NCBI GenBank assembly: GCA_050697275.1
Contig: JBOGZI010000291.1
Span: 1-15,699 of the forward strand
Direction: 5' to 3'
DNA length: 15,699 nucleotides
Origin: JBOGZI01 sp050697275
Lineage (GTDB): Bacteria > Actinomycetota > Thermoleophilia > Solirubrobacterales > 70-9
Part shown: positions 1-6,426 of the stretch, in pieces
Layout of the letters: every line of letters begins with the position of its first letter
How positions within the stretch are numbered: the first letter of the stretch is position 1
Program-made: the position numbers and the translations under genes
Notes under the pieces: model-generated
What the model saw: the letters and a program-made list of their open reading frames with translations, nothing else
Told to the model about the DNA's origin: nothing
Databases searched by the model: none

Positions 1-85
1 GAACTCGGGACTTCCGGGGGAACTGGGGTCACCTCGCCGTGCCTGAGAGGGGTCGCCGGAGCCCCCGGAACCTCGCTTGTAGCCG

Positions 86-131
86 ATCATAATCCGCGTG
101 TCGGGGGTTCAAATCCCTCCCCCGGCATCGA
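86..131 (+). repeat. Left att-like direct repeat: 3' fragment of a tRNA-Met(CAT)
   Basis: This 46-bp block is identical to 6016-6061. Read as tRNA it gives anticodon loop ATCATAA (CAT anticodon), a 3' anticodon strand TCCGC, a 5-nt variable loop, a T-arm with loop TTCAAAT, a 3' acceptor strand CCCCGGC and discriminator A at 127, then TCGA. CCA is not encoded. The bases before 86 do not form the missing 5' half, so this is a fragment and not a gene. Such a repeat is what a tyrosine integrase leaves when it inserts into the 3' half of a tRNA. The Met assignment (rather than lysidine-type Ile) is an inference from the loop only. Confidence 0.85.
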
Positions 132-507
132 ATTCCCCTGGAAATCCCGTTGTTTTGCTCCCTCACCGGAGGCATCGACACGAAATGTGTCCCGAATGTG
201 TCCCGAAAATCCGGGCGCCCTGTCCTCGGTGAGACGGTGTTCACCGGCAACGACCACCTCCGCAATGTTCACCGCCATTGCAACACCACCGATGAGCGCA
301 GCTCCAGCGGGCCTAGGCGGAGGTCCTTCGGCTCACCGCTATCGGCGACGTTGCCCGCCGCCTCGCTCCGCTCGCCCTACGGGCTCGCTACTCGGTGGTG
401 GCCCAACCTCAATCGGATTGGGTGCGCTCTTGAGGCCGACGAAATCAAATTAGGCCGGCTCAGTGGAACCCAGTGAGCCGCCTTATAGTCGTGGATACTC
501 CGGAAGC
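132..507. other. Left end of island, no supported gene
   Basis: I see no convincing coding region here. ORFs crossing the repeat on the minus strand are translations of the tRNA fragment. The stretch holds an 11-bp tandem repeat (184-205) and an imperfect hairpin near 401-421 (CCCAACC against GATTGGG) without a T-run. A TATAGT hexamer at 484-489 could be the -10 element of the zinc-ribbon gene that follows. Confidence 0.5.
184..205 (+). repeat. 11-bp tandem direct repeat next to left att
   Basis: The unit AATGTGTCCCG occurs twice in immediate succession, starting 53 bases inside the left repeat. Two adjacent short direct repeats close to an attachment site resemble arm-type binding sites of tyrosine integrases. 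That role is inference; only the repeat itself is seen. Confidence 0.6.
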
Positions 508-876
508 GTGAAGTGCCCGGACTGCGGGAACAAGGCGCGGCCAGGCTCCTACGACGCCCGCTTCGAGGAGGTGGGGGTTCTGGGCCGCGCTCCGGTCTGG
601 CGGTGCTGCGAGTGCGGCACGCACCTCGTCCACGGACTGTTCACCCGAAGCCGCCGCGTCGCGGACTGCATGCTTCGAGCGGATCCCGAGGGGTTCGCCT
701 CGATGGCCAAGACGGGAACGATCGGCCTCGACCTGGACAGGCTGCGTGAGAGGCTGCCCGGGGTAAGCGACGAGCAACTTGAGCGGATCGAGGGCCTGTT
801 CGCCCCAGTCGCCGACGAGGAGGAACGCGCGGCGGTCGCGCGCATGGTCGCGGAGGAGCGGCAGCGACGTAGCTAA
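508..876 (+). CDS. Zinc-ribbon protein of unknown function
   Basis: Product about 122 aa from GTG 508. Just after the start are Cys-x2-Cys (CPDC) and, 27 residues later, a second knuckle (CCEC), together a four-Cys zinc ribbon as found in small nucleic-acid or protein-binding modules. The rest is charged and probably helical, with a Glu/Arg-rich end. An alternative GTG at 463 adds 15 residues. I prefer 508 because a TATAGT hexamer at 484-489 is placed like a -10 box, giving a short leader; the GGAAG before 508 is too close to be a good ribosome site. It is the first gene of the island and shows no overlap with neighbours. I do not recognise the family and assign no function. Confidence 0.55.
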   Translation: MKCPDCGNKARPGSYDARFEEVGVLGRAPVWRCCECGTHLVHGLFTRSRRVADCMLRADPEGFASMAKTGTIGLDLDRLRERLPGVSDEQLERIEGLFAPVADEEERAAVARMVAEERQRRS

Positions 877-1325
877 CGCTCGCCGGGAGACCCGTACCAA
901 TTCCGAGGGGGAGAAACCGAGGGCGTCGGCGATCTGGCAATTAGGGGCGGCCCCCCGCCGCGGTGTCAACCAACCAAGACCCGGCCAGCACGGCGGGTAA
1001 GCCGAGACAACATCCGGGTTCCGCTCCCGGAAGGCCGTGGCCGGAGTCGCCCCGCGATTCTGCGGTGGTCAGATAGCCGTTCTCGGGCGCCCTGGTGGGC
1101 GCATTCGGGATTGGCACCCATACGTGGCCGGTTCGATTCCGGTGCGCTCCATTGCGGTGGACCGCGGGGCACTGGTATCCCGCCTAACGGCGACGACTAT
1201 GCCGCCGAACCTTGGACCGGCCCCGTGGTGGGTCGTCTGGTTTCCTACATCGGGTGAACTTCGATGCCTCAGCGCTGAGGAGAACGAGTGATTCCGCTGA
1301 TGTCTTTCCCTGGCGAGCCGACGAT
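877..1325. other. Non-coding or decayed stretch between zinc-ribbon gene and glycosylase operon
   Basis: No ORF here is convincing. Near the end, one frame (ATG 1200 to stop 1291) reads as a plausible 30-residue peptide rich in Trp and Pro and overlaps the open frame leading into the next gene, so a frameshifted gene start is possible. A 6-bp hairpin GCGCCC-TGGT-GGGCGC lies at 1087-1102 and a tRNA-like 3' end at 1127-1151. Confidence 0.45.
1127..1151 (+). other. tRNA-like T-arm plus acceptor 3' strand (fragment)
   Basis: GCCGG-TTCGATT-CCGGT folds as a T-arm with the invariant loop pattern, followed by a 7-base strand GCGCTCC and A, as in the last 25 nt of a tRNA. No matching GGAGCGC 5' acceptor strand or normal anticodon arm is found upstream. 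It is either a remnant of another tRNA attachment site or chance. Identity unknown. Confidence 0.35.
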
Positions 1326-1538
1326 GTGACGCTGATTTCGGTTTCAGCCGAGGGCGTCGTCACCCAGGCTCAAAGGATCCAGGAGAAGCGAGAGATGCTG
1401 GACAGCGCGGACCCCGACGACTGCCTGCTTGCCGCCTGGCCGGGCCAATATCGCCAGGACATCTTTGTAGTTGACGATCGGCAGGCCGCTTTGGTCGGTC
1501 TCGATCCGCCACGCAGTCAAGGGCAGTCGACTACGTGA
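1326..1538 (+). CDS. Small protein coupled to the DNA glycosylase, unknown function
   Basis: About 70 aa from GTG 1326; the frame stays open upstream, with in-frame GTG 1254 and TTG 1212 as alternatives. Its stop codon lies inside the 4-base GTGA overlap (1535-1538) with the glycosylase gene, so the two are very likely one operon with coupled translation. The sequence has a charged central helix (about residues 11-25) and a later segment with LLAAWPGQY and DIFVVDD, which looks like a small folded alpha/beta protein. No signal peptide or membrane segment is seen. I do not recognise the family. Overlap with the glycosylase suggests a partner or accessory role, which is inference. Confidence 0.6.
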   Translation: MTLISVSAEGVVTQAQRIQEKREMLDSADPDDCLLAAWPGQYRQDIFVVDDRQAALVGLDPPRSQGQSTT

Positions 1539-2062
1539 GCACGTCAAGTGGCACCAGGGCACTGCTCTCCGATGTCCTCCGGCCGGGACTCAAAGTCGTG
1601 TTCTGCGGAACTGCTCTGGGCACAAAGTCCGCGCAGCGTCGCGCCTACTACGCGGGACCGGGCAACTCGTTCTGGAGGACGCTCCACGAGGTCGGGTTGA
1701 CGCCTCGCCAGCTGGTGCCGAGCGAGTATCGCGCACTCCTCGAGAATGGAATCGGTCTCACGGACCTGTGCAAGACCCGCTCAGGCTCGGACGATGACGT
1801 CGGTACCGAGGGGTTCGATGTGCCGCGACTCATCGCCGAGATCGAGGCGAACTCGCCTCCGTGGATCGCCTTCAACGGCAAGAACGCGGCACGCGGGGCG
1901 CTCGGCCGGGCGGTCGACTACGGCATCCAGAAGGAGCGGCTCGGAGGCGCGCGGGCATTCGTCCTTCCCTCAACCTCGGGCGCGGCCCGTCGCTACTGGG
2001 ACCCTGGGAAGTGGCGTGAGCTGGCCGACCTCCTGACCGCTCGCGCTAGCCGACCTGCATGA
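1535..2062 (+). CDS. Mug/TDG-like uracil-DNA glycosylase superfamily protein
   Basis: The 175-aa product matches the layout of mismatch-specific uracil-DNA glycosylases (Mug, about 168 aa in E. coli): a start segment ending PGLKVVFCG, then motif A, a GPGNSFW segment (ANRFW in Mug), TPRQL, the core strand IAFNGK, and motif B LPSTSGAAR at 144-152 (LPNPSGLSR in Mug). Family members flip and excise U or modified T opposite G. Here motif A reads GTALG (25-29) where Mug has GINPG, so the catalytic Asn is replaced by Ala27. From memory, related bacterial proteins with GTAxG exist, so substrate and mechanism may differ from Mug. It is coupled to the small upstream gene and converges on a small minus-strand gene (17-base overlap). 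Within a defence island, a role against base-modified phage DNA is possible but unproven. Confidence 0.8.
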   Translation: MSTSSGTRALLSDVLRPGLKVVFCGTALGTKSAQRRAYYAGPGNSFWRTLHEVGLTPRQLVPSEYRALLENGIGLTDLCKTRSGSDDDVGTEGFDVPRLIAEIEANSPPWIAFNGKNAARGALGRAVDYGIQKERLGGARAFVLPSTSGAARRYWDPGKWRELADLLTARASRPA

Positions 2063-2288
2063 CCAGAAGCTGCGCCGACGTGGGCAGCTCTTGGAGCTCC
2101 GGTTCATCGAACCCCTCATCGGGTTCGGTCCGAAGGCCGATCGTGCCGCGGGTATTCGGCGGGAACGCTGGGATCTCGGCTCTAATGCCGCCACCGACGA
2201 TGGTCGCCGGGATCAGCTCGAGCAGCTCGCCAGTCTCATCCCGGATTTCCAGCCATGCCCGACGAGGCATTGCTGCGGAACGGTCCAC
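2046..2288 (-). CDS. Small protein downstream of the restriction endonuclease, unknown
   Basis: Product 80 aa from GTG 2288, or 74 aa from the in-frame ATG at 2270; neither has a well-spaced ribosome site (GGAGA lies about 12 bases before the GTG). The sequence alternates short hydrophobic stretches with acidic turns (WLEIRDETGELLELIPATI, then a Pro-rich middle and an acidic end), as in small beta-rich proteins. It lies 61 bases downstream of the endonuclease on the same strand and may be the third gene of that transcript. Its end overlaps the glycosylase gene tail-to-tail. I do not recognise it and give no function. Confidence 0.55.
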   Translation of the reverse strand: MDRSAAMPRRAWLEIRDETGELLELIPATIVGGGIRAEIPAFPPNTRGTIGLRTEPDEGFDEPELQELPTSAQLLVMQVG

Positions 2289-2349
2289 GAGGGGATTGTC
2301 TCCGATTCCACTCAGTTGGCGCCAGTGCAGGTGTCGGACTGATACCGGG

Positions 2350-3297
2350 TCACTGGGGACCCAAGAACCTCTCGCCGTTGAAGTGGATCAGGTGGGAGGG
2401 GTTGTCGGCACACCACGCATCCGTCTCCCAGGCAATCTCCGCCAGGTAGGACCGCATCACCTCTCGATCCGGAAAACAGGAGACGAAAACCAGGCCCGGT
2501 TTGGCGCCCGCGAAGAGCTTCTTCAGCTCACCGTGGCGCTTGGCGTCAACCGGACCGTGGGTTGATGCCGCCTCCATCAGCACGAGCCAGTCCCTTTTCG
2601 GCAGATACACGATGAGGTCGGGGAGCTTCCCGTGCTTGTCGAGAGCGACACCGTGCTTCGCGAGTTGATCCATCTCCGCGATCGGGTCGTCCTTGCCGGC
2701 GTCACCCACGTAGAGCACGACTCCTCCTGGGGTGAATCGCGGGCAGAAGTCTTCGACCATCTTCTTCAGGAGCAGGTTCTGCCCTCCCGGTGTGAGCTTC
2801 ATCTTGGTGCCATCCGGCAACCGGACGGGCACCTGCTTCATCCTCCGCGCCTTCGCGTATTGGCTCTTGAGTCCCGGAAGAGCCTTCAGGTACTGGCGAA
2901 GATTGCGCTGCCAGGTCTGGCTTCCGTAGCTGCGGAGTGTTCTCAGCCCGACGTCATCGACCTGGTAGCGGTTATGCGGTGAGTTTGTAGGTCGTTTCGG
3001 ATCGTCCGGATTCAGAACCGCCAGTCCCGCGTCGACGAACTGGTGCAGCGTCTGCCTGCGGATCGTTTCCCGGGTGTTCGGCTTGTAGGCCTTTCCGTAG
3101 TGCTTGGCGATCCAGTCCATGAGCTCCGTCGTGCCGAGTAGCTGAGCCTTCGCCTTCGACCACGAGCTGCTCGGCTTGAGGTCGAGTAGAGCTAGGAGGA
3201 CGAGCGCGGAGCGCTCGTTGGTTCGCACCTTGTCGAATTCCAGCTGTTCGAGGGCGTCGCGGGCCCGATTGACCTGAGCCTGCTGCCTTCGATTCAC
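2350..3297 (-). CDS. Type II restriction endonuclease, BsuBI/PstI family
   Basis: The 315-aa length matches PstI and BsuBI (about 320 aa). The N-terminal half is helical and basic, as expected of the DNA-recognition part. The C-terminal half carries the family's nuclease core: LPDLIVY (225-231, Asp227), then a strand ending MEAASTHGPV with Glu242, and KRHGEL around 254-258, giving a PD-x(n)-E-x-x arrangement of the PD-(D/E)xK fold. Characterised members cut CTGCAG in the presence of Mg2+; specificity here is inferred from family only. The GTG start at 3297 overlaps the methyltransferase stop by GTGA, so the nuclease is translated after and probably coupled to the methylase, which helps protect a new host. 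It looks intact. Confidence 0.9.
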   Translation of the reverse strand: MNRRQQAQVNRARDALEQLEFDKVRTNERSALVLLALLDLKPSSSWSKAKAQLLGTTELMDWIAKHYGKAYKPNTRETIRRQTLHQFVDAGLAVLNPDDPKRPTNSPHNRYQVDDVGLRTLRSYGSQTWQRNLRQYLKALPGLKSQYAKARRMKQVPVRLPDGTKMKLTPGGQNLLLKKMVEDFCPRFTPGGVVLYVGDAGKDDPIAEMDQLAKHGVALDKHGKLPDLIVYLPKRDWLVLMEAASTHGPVDAKRHGELKKLFAGAKPGLVFVSCFPDREVMRSYLAEIAWETDAWCADNPSHLIHFNGERFLGPQ

Positions 3298-4862
3298 GCA
3301 GCCCTCGGAAGCGAGTGGATCGAACCCGTGCCGCCGCTGATCCCGCCAATGACCGCCTCGACCAACCCGTCGATGTGAGCCTGCTCGAAACGAGGCTCCG
3401 CTTGGAACCGTTCCCCTAGTTCCCGAAGCTGCGCAAGGGACGGATACCTGAGGTTGCGCAGATCTGTCGCGTTGATCTGGGTGTGACCGTTGAAGAGTCG
3501 TACGTAGTCGTCGATGAGCGTTGAGTTGAGGAAGACGGATACGCCCTGCGCAATCTCAATCGCGAGCCCGCGTCCGTCTTGGTGAAACACGTTGAGGTGG
3601 TTCTCGAACGCGATGCCGGAGCCGGGGACCATCTCCGGAGTACATACCCCAGCGGACACCCGCCGTCGTTCCTCCTTAGATGTGAACCGCTTAACGATCA
3701 CGTATGGCTCGTTGGGCTGGATCAGCCGCTCTGTGTCCTCAGTTGCCGCCAGAGCATTCGGCTTCCGTCCATCGGGCTCTGCTGGCCAGCGCACCGATCC
3801 CTCTCGTAGGTGGAGTGGATAGATCAGGGGGACGGCATCGCTACCCGGTTCCGCTCGCAGCGATTCGCGCGACCGAAAGTCGACCACCCGCCCGGTCGAG
3901 ACGGAGAGCCCAAGCTCGCCGAGTGACGCCGGGAGCTCGACCATCCACTCCGCGAGCTCTGTGTGGTCGTCGTCGGTTGGGATGCGCAGGAACTGATGGC
4001 GGTCATCAGGCGAAACCACCTCCGAGTAGGGCACGGTTCGCGCGATCGGATCGTCATCAGGACCTCGGCTCGAGGAAACAACTACGTCTCCCTGGTCCGC
4101 CCCACGGACGGCGGAGAAGATGAGGTTCTCCTGAAGAACATTCGAGTCAGCAAAGACGAGGTCGCGTGCTTCGAACAGATGAATCCGCGTGAGCCGCGCT
4201 GCTTCGAAGAAGAAGTGCCTGAAGGGCTCGTGGTACAGGCCGTTGGCGAAAGAGCGGGGGGTGATCGCGGCTAGTGCTCCGCCATCGCGAAGATGCAGAG
4301 CCGCCATCGCCAAGAATGCCGTGTAGAGGTTCGCGACCCGGACGCCCAGTTGCTCTAGGGCCTGGCGTTCAGCCGATCGCGTTCCCAACTTGCGATACGG
4401 CGGGTTGAGAATTGCGATGTCGAAACTTCCGAGCGCCAACCCCGATTGCGCGGCCTCCAAGCTGCCGCCCGAGAGATAGTCGTCTTCACGGATCTCCCAC
4501 TCCACCTGCGCGTCTCTTGAGGCGGCCCATTCGGTCACTTCCGCGAGTGTCGCCTCCAAATGAGGCGTCAGCGCTGGATCAATCTCGCACGCGACCAAAT
4601 CGATCTTCTGGACCCGGTCACGTGAAACCAGCCGCTCGACCGCAGCGGCAGCCAGCGACCCGACGCCGGCGCCGGGATCGAGGAGGCGGATCGAGGCGCC
4701 CGCGGGAAGCTCCGGCACGCTGTTCGCGATGAAGTGCGCCACGCCGGCCGGCGTGAAGACCTGCCCGAGCGGTGCTCGACTGCCGTGTTCGATCTCCCCG
4801 GCCACCCGGAGCCGACGCTCCTCAACTCGCCCCATCAGATCGGAGGGTGCCTCCTGAGTCAT
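3294..4862 (-). CDS. N6-adenine DNA methyltransferase of the BsuBI/PstI-type R-M system
   Basis: About 522 aa from ATG 4862. The reading frame is open to 4934, but the extra residues are unlike the family; ATG 4835 is another option. No good ribosome site precedes 4862. Near the start is GQVFTP, typical of Eco57I/BsuBI-type methylases, then SAM-binding motif I LLDPGAGVGSL (about 60-70), ACEIDP (motif II) and catalytic motif IV NPPY (153-156) of N6-adenine methylases. The long C-terminal part should hold target recognition. It would methylate adenine in the site cut by its partner nuclease and so protect host DNA. The methylase is upstream of, and overlaps, the nuclease gene. Codon choice is less GC-rich than in the genes right of 6062, consistent with transfer. 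Confidence 0.9.
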   Translation of the reverse strand: MTQEAPSDLMGRVEERRLRVAGEIEHGSRAPLGQVFTPAGVAHFIANSVPELPAGASIRLLDPGAGVGSLAAAAVERLVSRDRVQKIDLVACEIDPALTPHLEATLAEVTEWAASRDAQVEWEIREDDYLSGGSLEAAQSGLALGSFDIAILNPPYRKLGTRSAERQALEQLGVRVANLYTAFLAMAALHLRDGGALAAITPRSFANGLYHEPFRHFFFEAARLTRIHLFEARDLVFADSNVLQENLIFSAVRGADQGDVVVSSSRGPDDDPIARTVPYSEVVSPDDRHQFLRIPTDDDHTELAEWMVELPASLGELGLSVSTGRVVDFRSRESLRAEPGSDAVPLIYPLHLREGSVRWPAEPDGRKPNALAATEDTERLIQPNEPYVIVKRFTSKEERRRVSAGVCTPEMVPGSGIAFENHLNVFHQDGRGLAIEIAQGVSVFLNSTLIDDYVRLFNGHTQINATDLRNLRYPSLAQLRELGERFQAEPRFEQAHIDGLVEAVIGGISGGTGSIHSLPRAA

Positions 4863-5078
4863 TGCGCAAGAACCTGGCACTTGCGTCGGTCGGCACGGCT
4901 CCACAACGGCCCGACTTGGGGACAACGCAGCCACCCGATCATCTTAAGTTGCTGATTCGTGGCAGAGACGTAGCTCTCTCGGAGCGCGGCGAAGCTCCGG
5001 GCGCATGTGTCAGGAGACAGGCGCGAGGTCCACCCCGCCGCTGGGAGAACCCGATGGCCGTTGACAATTCGGCGACCG

Positions 5079-5396
5079 TCAGGTTCTGACGGCTCCGGAC
5101 GCGACGGCCGACCGAGCCGGTGGCTGATCAAGAACAGCGCCGGTTCCTCCACCCACGTAACTCAACCCCGGCGGCAGGGCGACGTGAGCATGATGGGGAT
5201 CGAAACTGATTGCAGGGGTCTCCGTGGCGGAAACCGCCGGAGCACCAGCGACAACGACCAGGACCAGCAAAGTTGCTCCTGCGTTCTGAATCGTCGCCAC
5301 GAAGGCGACCCGAACTGGCGTCCTCTCCGAAGGCACGTATCGAGTATCGGACCACCACCGGGTACGTCCCAGCCCCCAGCCGTCGATCGCGGTCAC
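5079..5396 (-). CDS. Possible short secreted protein (doubtful)
   Basis: ORF of 105 aa from GTG 5396. A later in-frame GTG at 5336 would put a good signal peptide at the N-terminus: basic residues, a hydrophobic run (LLVLVVVAGA) and an AVSA cleavage-like site, leaving only about 50 residues of mature protein. Its start overlaps the stop of the preceding minus-strand ORF by GTGA. The downstream part is Gly/Ala/Pro-rich without recognisable domains and may be a truncated remnant. A longer plus-strand ORF over the same DNA looks like a GC-driven shadow. Confidence 0.3.
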   Translation of the reverse strand: MTAIDGWGLGRTRWWSDTRYVPSERTPVRVAFVATIQNAGATLLVLVVVAGAPAVSATETPAISFDPHHAHVALPPGLSYVGGGTGAVLDQPPARSAVASGAVRT

Positions 5397-5605
5397 TCAG
5401 CCCTTGTGTCGCCAGTGGCGATAGCCGCGAATGGGGCGGCCGGACAAGCCTGCGGGGTTCGCCTCCCCCTGGGTCCGGGGTTGTTGGCGGGCCAGAAATG
5501 GGCTCGATGGCAGTTCGGCGACGGCACGCCTCGACGCAGCGCACCGACCTCACCGGCCTCGTCAATCCGGACGCCGCAGGCCGTGCATCGCGCCGTCGGG
5601 CTCAC
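5393..5605 (-). CDS. Possible small Cys/His zinc-binding protein (doubtful)
   Basis: ORF of 70 aa beginning with GTG that overlaps the lipoprotein stop by GTGA (5602-5605). It has a CxxC knuckle near the start (CTAC) and a second Cys/His group (NCHRAH) about 25 residues later, which could bind zinc. The second half is Pro/Arg-rich and looks less protein-like, so the frame may be partly decayed. Support is only the overlap chain and the Cys spacing. Confidence 0.35.
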   Translation of the reverse strand: MSPTARCTACGVRIDEAGEVGALRRGVPSPNCHRAHFWPANNPGPRGRRTPQACPAAPFAAIATGDTRAE

Positions 5606-5844
5606 TGGTCTTCACATTGGGCTTCGTAGTCTGGGGCATCCTTTGCCCAGGGCTGGCTGCAAACCAGCTCGCGGTAATCATCGGGGTTTGAGGAGACCTT
5701 GCCGCTTTCGTCGAGCGGGGCGCCCTGAGCGTCATAGCCGCCCGGCGGCCCCTGGGCCTCCGAGGATGAGGATTGGCCGCAACCGCTACTGCCGACCACG
5801 AGCAGAAGCAGTAAGCAAAGCAGTCCGATCCGCAGCCGTCTCAT
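5602..5844 (-). CDS. Small lipoprotein
   Basis: Product 80 aa. The N-terminus is a clear lipoprotein signal: MRRLR, a leucine-rich run, then VGSSGC with the lipidated Cys at position 22. The mature part is about 58 residues, Ser/Gly-rich at first and then acidic, with two further Cys (about 62 and 77) that could form a disulphide. It should be anchored on the outside of the membrane. It is the cargo gene closest to the right repeat (about 170 bases away), on the same strand as the R-M genes but over 700 bases upstream of them. No known family recognised. Confidence 0.65.
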   Translation of the reverse strand: MRRLRIGLLCLLLLLVVGSSGCGQSSSSEAQGPPGGYDAQGAPLDESGKVSSNPDDYRELVCSQPWAKDAPDYEAQCEDQ

Positions 5845-5905
5845 GTGTCGTTGATCGGACAGGACGGCTCGTCACTTGAACTGCGTGGCGTCGAGCACGA
5901 TCACA

Positions 5906-5929
5906 AACTTTGCGTCGAACTTTGCGTCG
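5906..5929 (+). repeat. 12-bp tandem repeat near right att
   Basis: AACTTTGCGTCG occurs twice back to back, followed by a further partial unit (AACT), about 90 bases before the right direct repeat. Like the tandem repeat inside the left end, it could be a protein-binding site of the element; role inferred only from position. Confidence 0.5.
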
Positions 5930-6015
5930 AACTCGCCGACTTCGGACCGAACTGAGAGCACCTCATCGTGCCTGAACACCCCCTACTCGGGCTCAGGTCC
6001 CCCCCCTTCCGGCCC

Positions 6016-6061
6016 ATCATAATCCGCGTGTCGGGGGTTCAAATCCCTCCCCCGGCATCGA
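6016..6061 (+). repeat. Right att-like direct repeat: 3' fragment of the same tRNA
   Basis: Identical over 46 bp to 86-131; the flanking base differs on each side (G versus C before, A versus T after). It contains the tRNA part from anticodon loop to discriminator A (6057), then TCGA. No 5' half precedes it. It marks the change from the lower-GC island to GC-rich chromosomal-looking sequence, and the next gene ends only 16 bases beyond it. Confidence 0.85.
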
Positions 6062-6076
6062 TTCGAGGGCGTTCGA

Positions 6077-6310
6077 TCAGGCCCGGTCGGCGACCGCTTC
6101 GACGCCTTCCTCGCTGGCGCAGTGCGCGCAGCAGAAGAAGGAGCCGTTCGCCTCGACCCCGTGGCCGATGATCTTGCAGTCGCAGTGGGCACAGCTGGGC
6201 GCGAGCGCGTGGATCGCGCACTCGAACGAATCGAAGGTGTGGCGCTCGCCGTTCCGGCTGACCTCGAACGCCTTGTCGTAGTCGTTTCCGCAGACCTCGC
6301 AAACCGCCAT
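6077..6310 (-). CDS. Cys-rich zinc-binding protein (conserved hypothetical)
   Basis: A 77-aa cytoplasmic protein with nine Cys and five His: CEVC at 4-7, then FECAIH (Cys31), CAHCDC (40-45) and FCCAHC (60-64). The pattern suggests two treble-clef or MYM/TRASH-like zinc knuckles; similar short actinobacterial proteins are usually annotated as hypothetical or metallothionein-like. Metal binding is inferred from the Cys pairs. It is probably the first chromosomal gene right of the island, and its start is divergent from the lipoprotein gene at 6427, leaving 116 bases for two promoters. Start ATG 6310 fits the family's MAxCEVC beginning. Confidence 0.8.
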   Translation of the reverse strand: MAVCEVCGNDYDKAFEVSRNGERHTFDSFECAIHALAPSCAHCDCKIIGHGVEANGSFFCCAHCASEEGVEAVADRA

Positions 6311-6426
6311 ATCCCGAGTCTTTCCCAGCTCCCGCTCCCCAAACCTGGCGGAGCCCTTCGTGTCCGGAAGCGCGCGGCCGGTCGCGAGGGCGGCAAGAAG
6401 TCGTCCTGAGCTACCGTGCCGCGTCG

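Larger units (their letters stand above)
86..6061. mobile_element. tRNA-associated genomic island carrying an R-M system, no integrase
   Basis: Two perfect 46-bp direct repeats made of the same tRNA 3' segment enclose about 5.9 kb. Inside are a PstI/BsuBI-like restriction-modification pair, a DNA glycosylase superfamily gene and several small unknown proteins. Base composition changes at the right repeat: a hand count gives 36/60 G+C in line 3421-3480 and 42/60 in line 11101-11160. No integrase, excisionase, replication or conjugation gene is visible. Because both repeats lack the tRNA 5' half, the likely order is intact tRNA, another element, repeat, this island, repeat, chromosome. The element may therefore rely on the neighbour's integrase. 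Confidence 0.8.

Noticed and set aside
29..278. Minus-strand ORFs across the left tRNA fragment
   Set aside because: Their ends are translations of the antisense strand of a tRNA T-arm, a well-known source of false ORFs.
966..1172. Minus-strand 68-aa ORF
   Set aside because: Crosses the tRNA-like segment at 1127-1151 and reads like an antisense tRNA translation; no support as a protein.
5007..5879. Plus-strand ORF of 290 codons at the right end of the island
   Set aside because: Arg/Pro/Ser-rich, no hydrophobic core pattern, and antisense to a clear lipoprotein.
132..6015. CRISPR array or integrase within the island
   Set aside because: Only two short tandem duplications exist, with no spaced repeats, and no ORF shows tyrosine or serine recombinase motifs.
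6001..6061. Intact tRNA gene ending at 6057
   Set aside because: No D-arm, 5' acceptor or 5' anticodon strand precedes 6016; only the 3' part is present.
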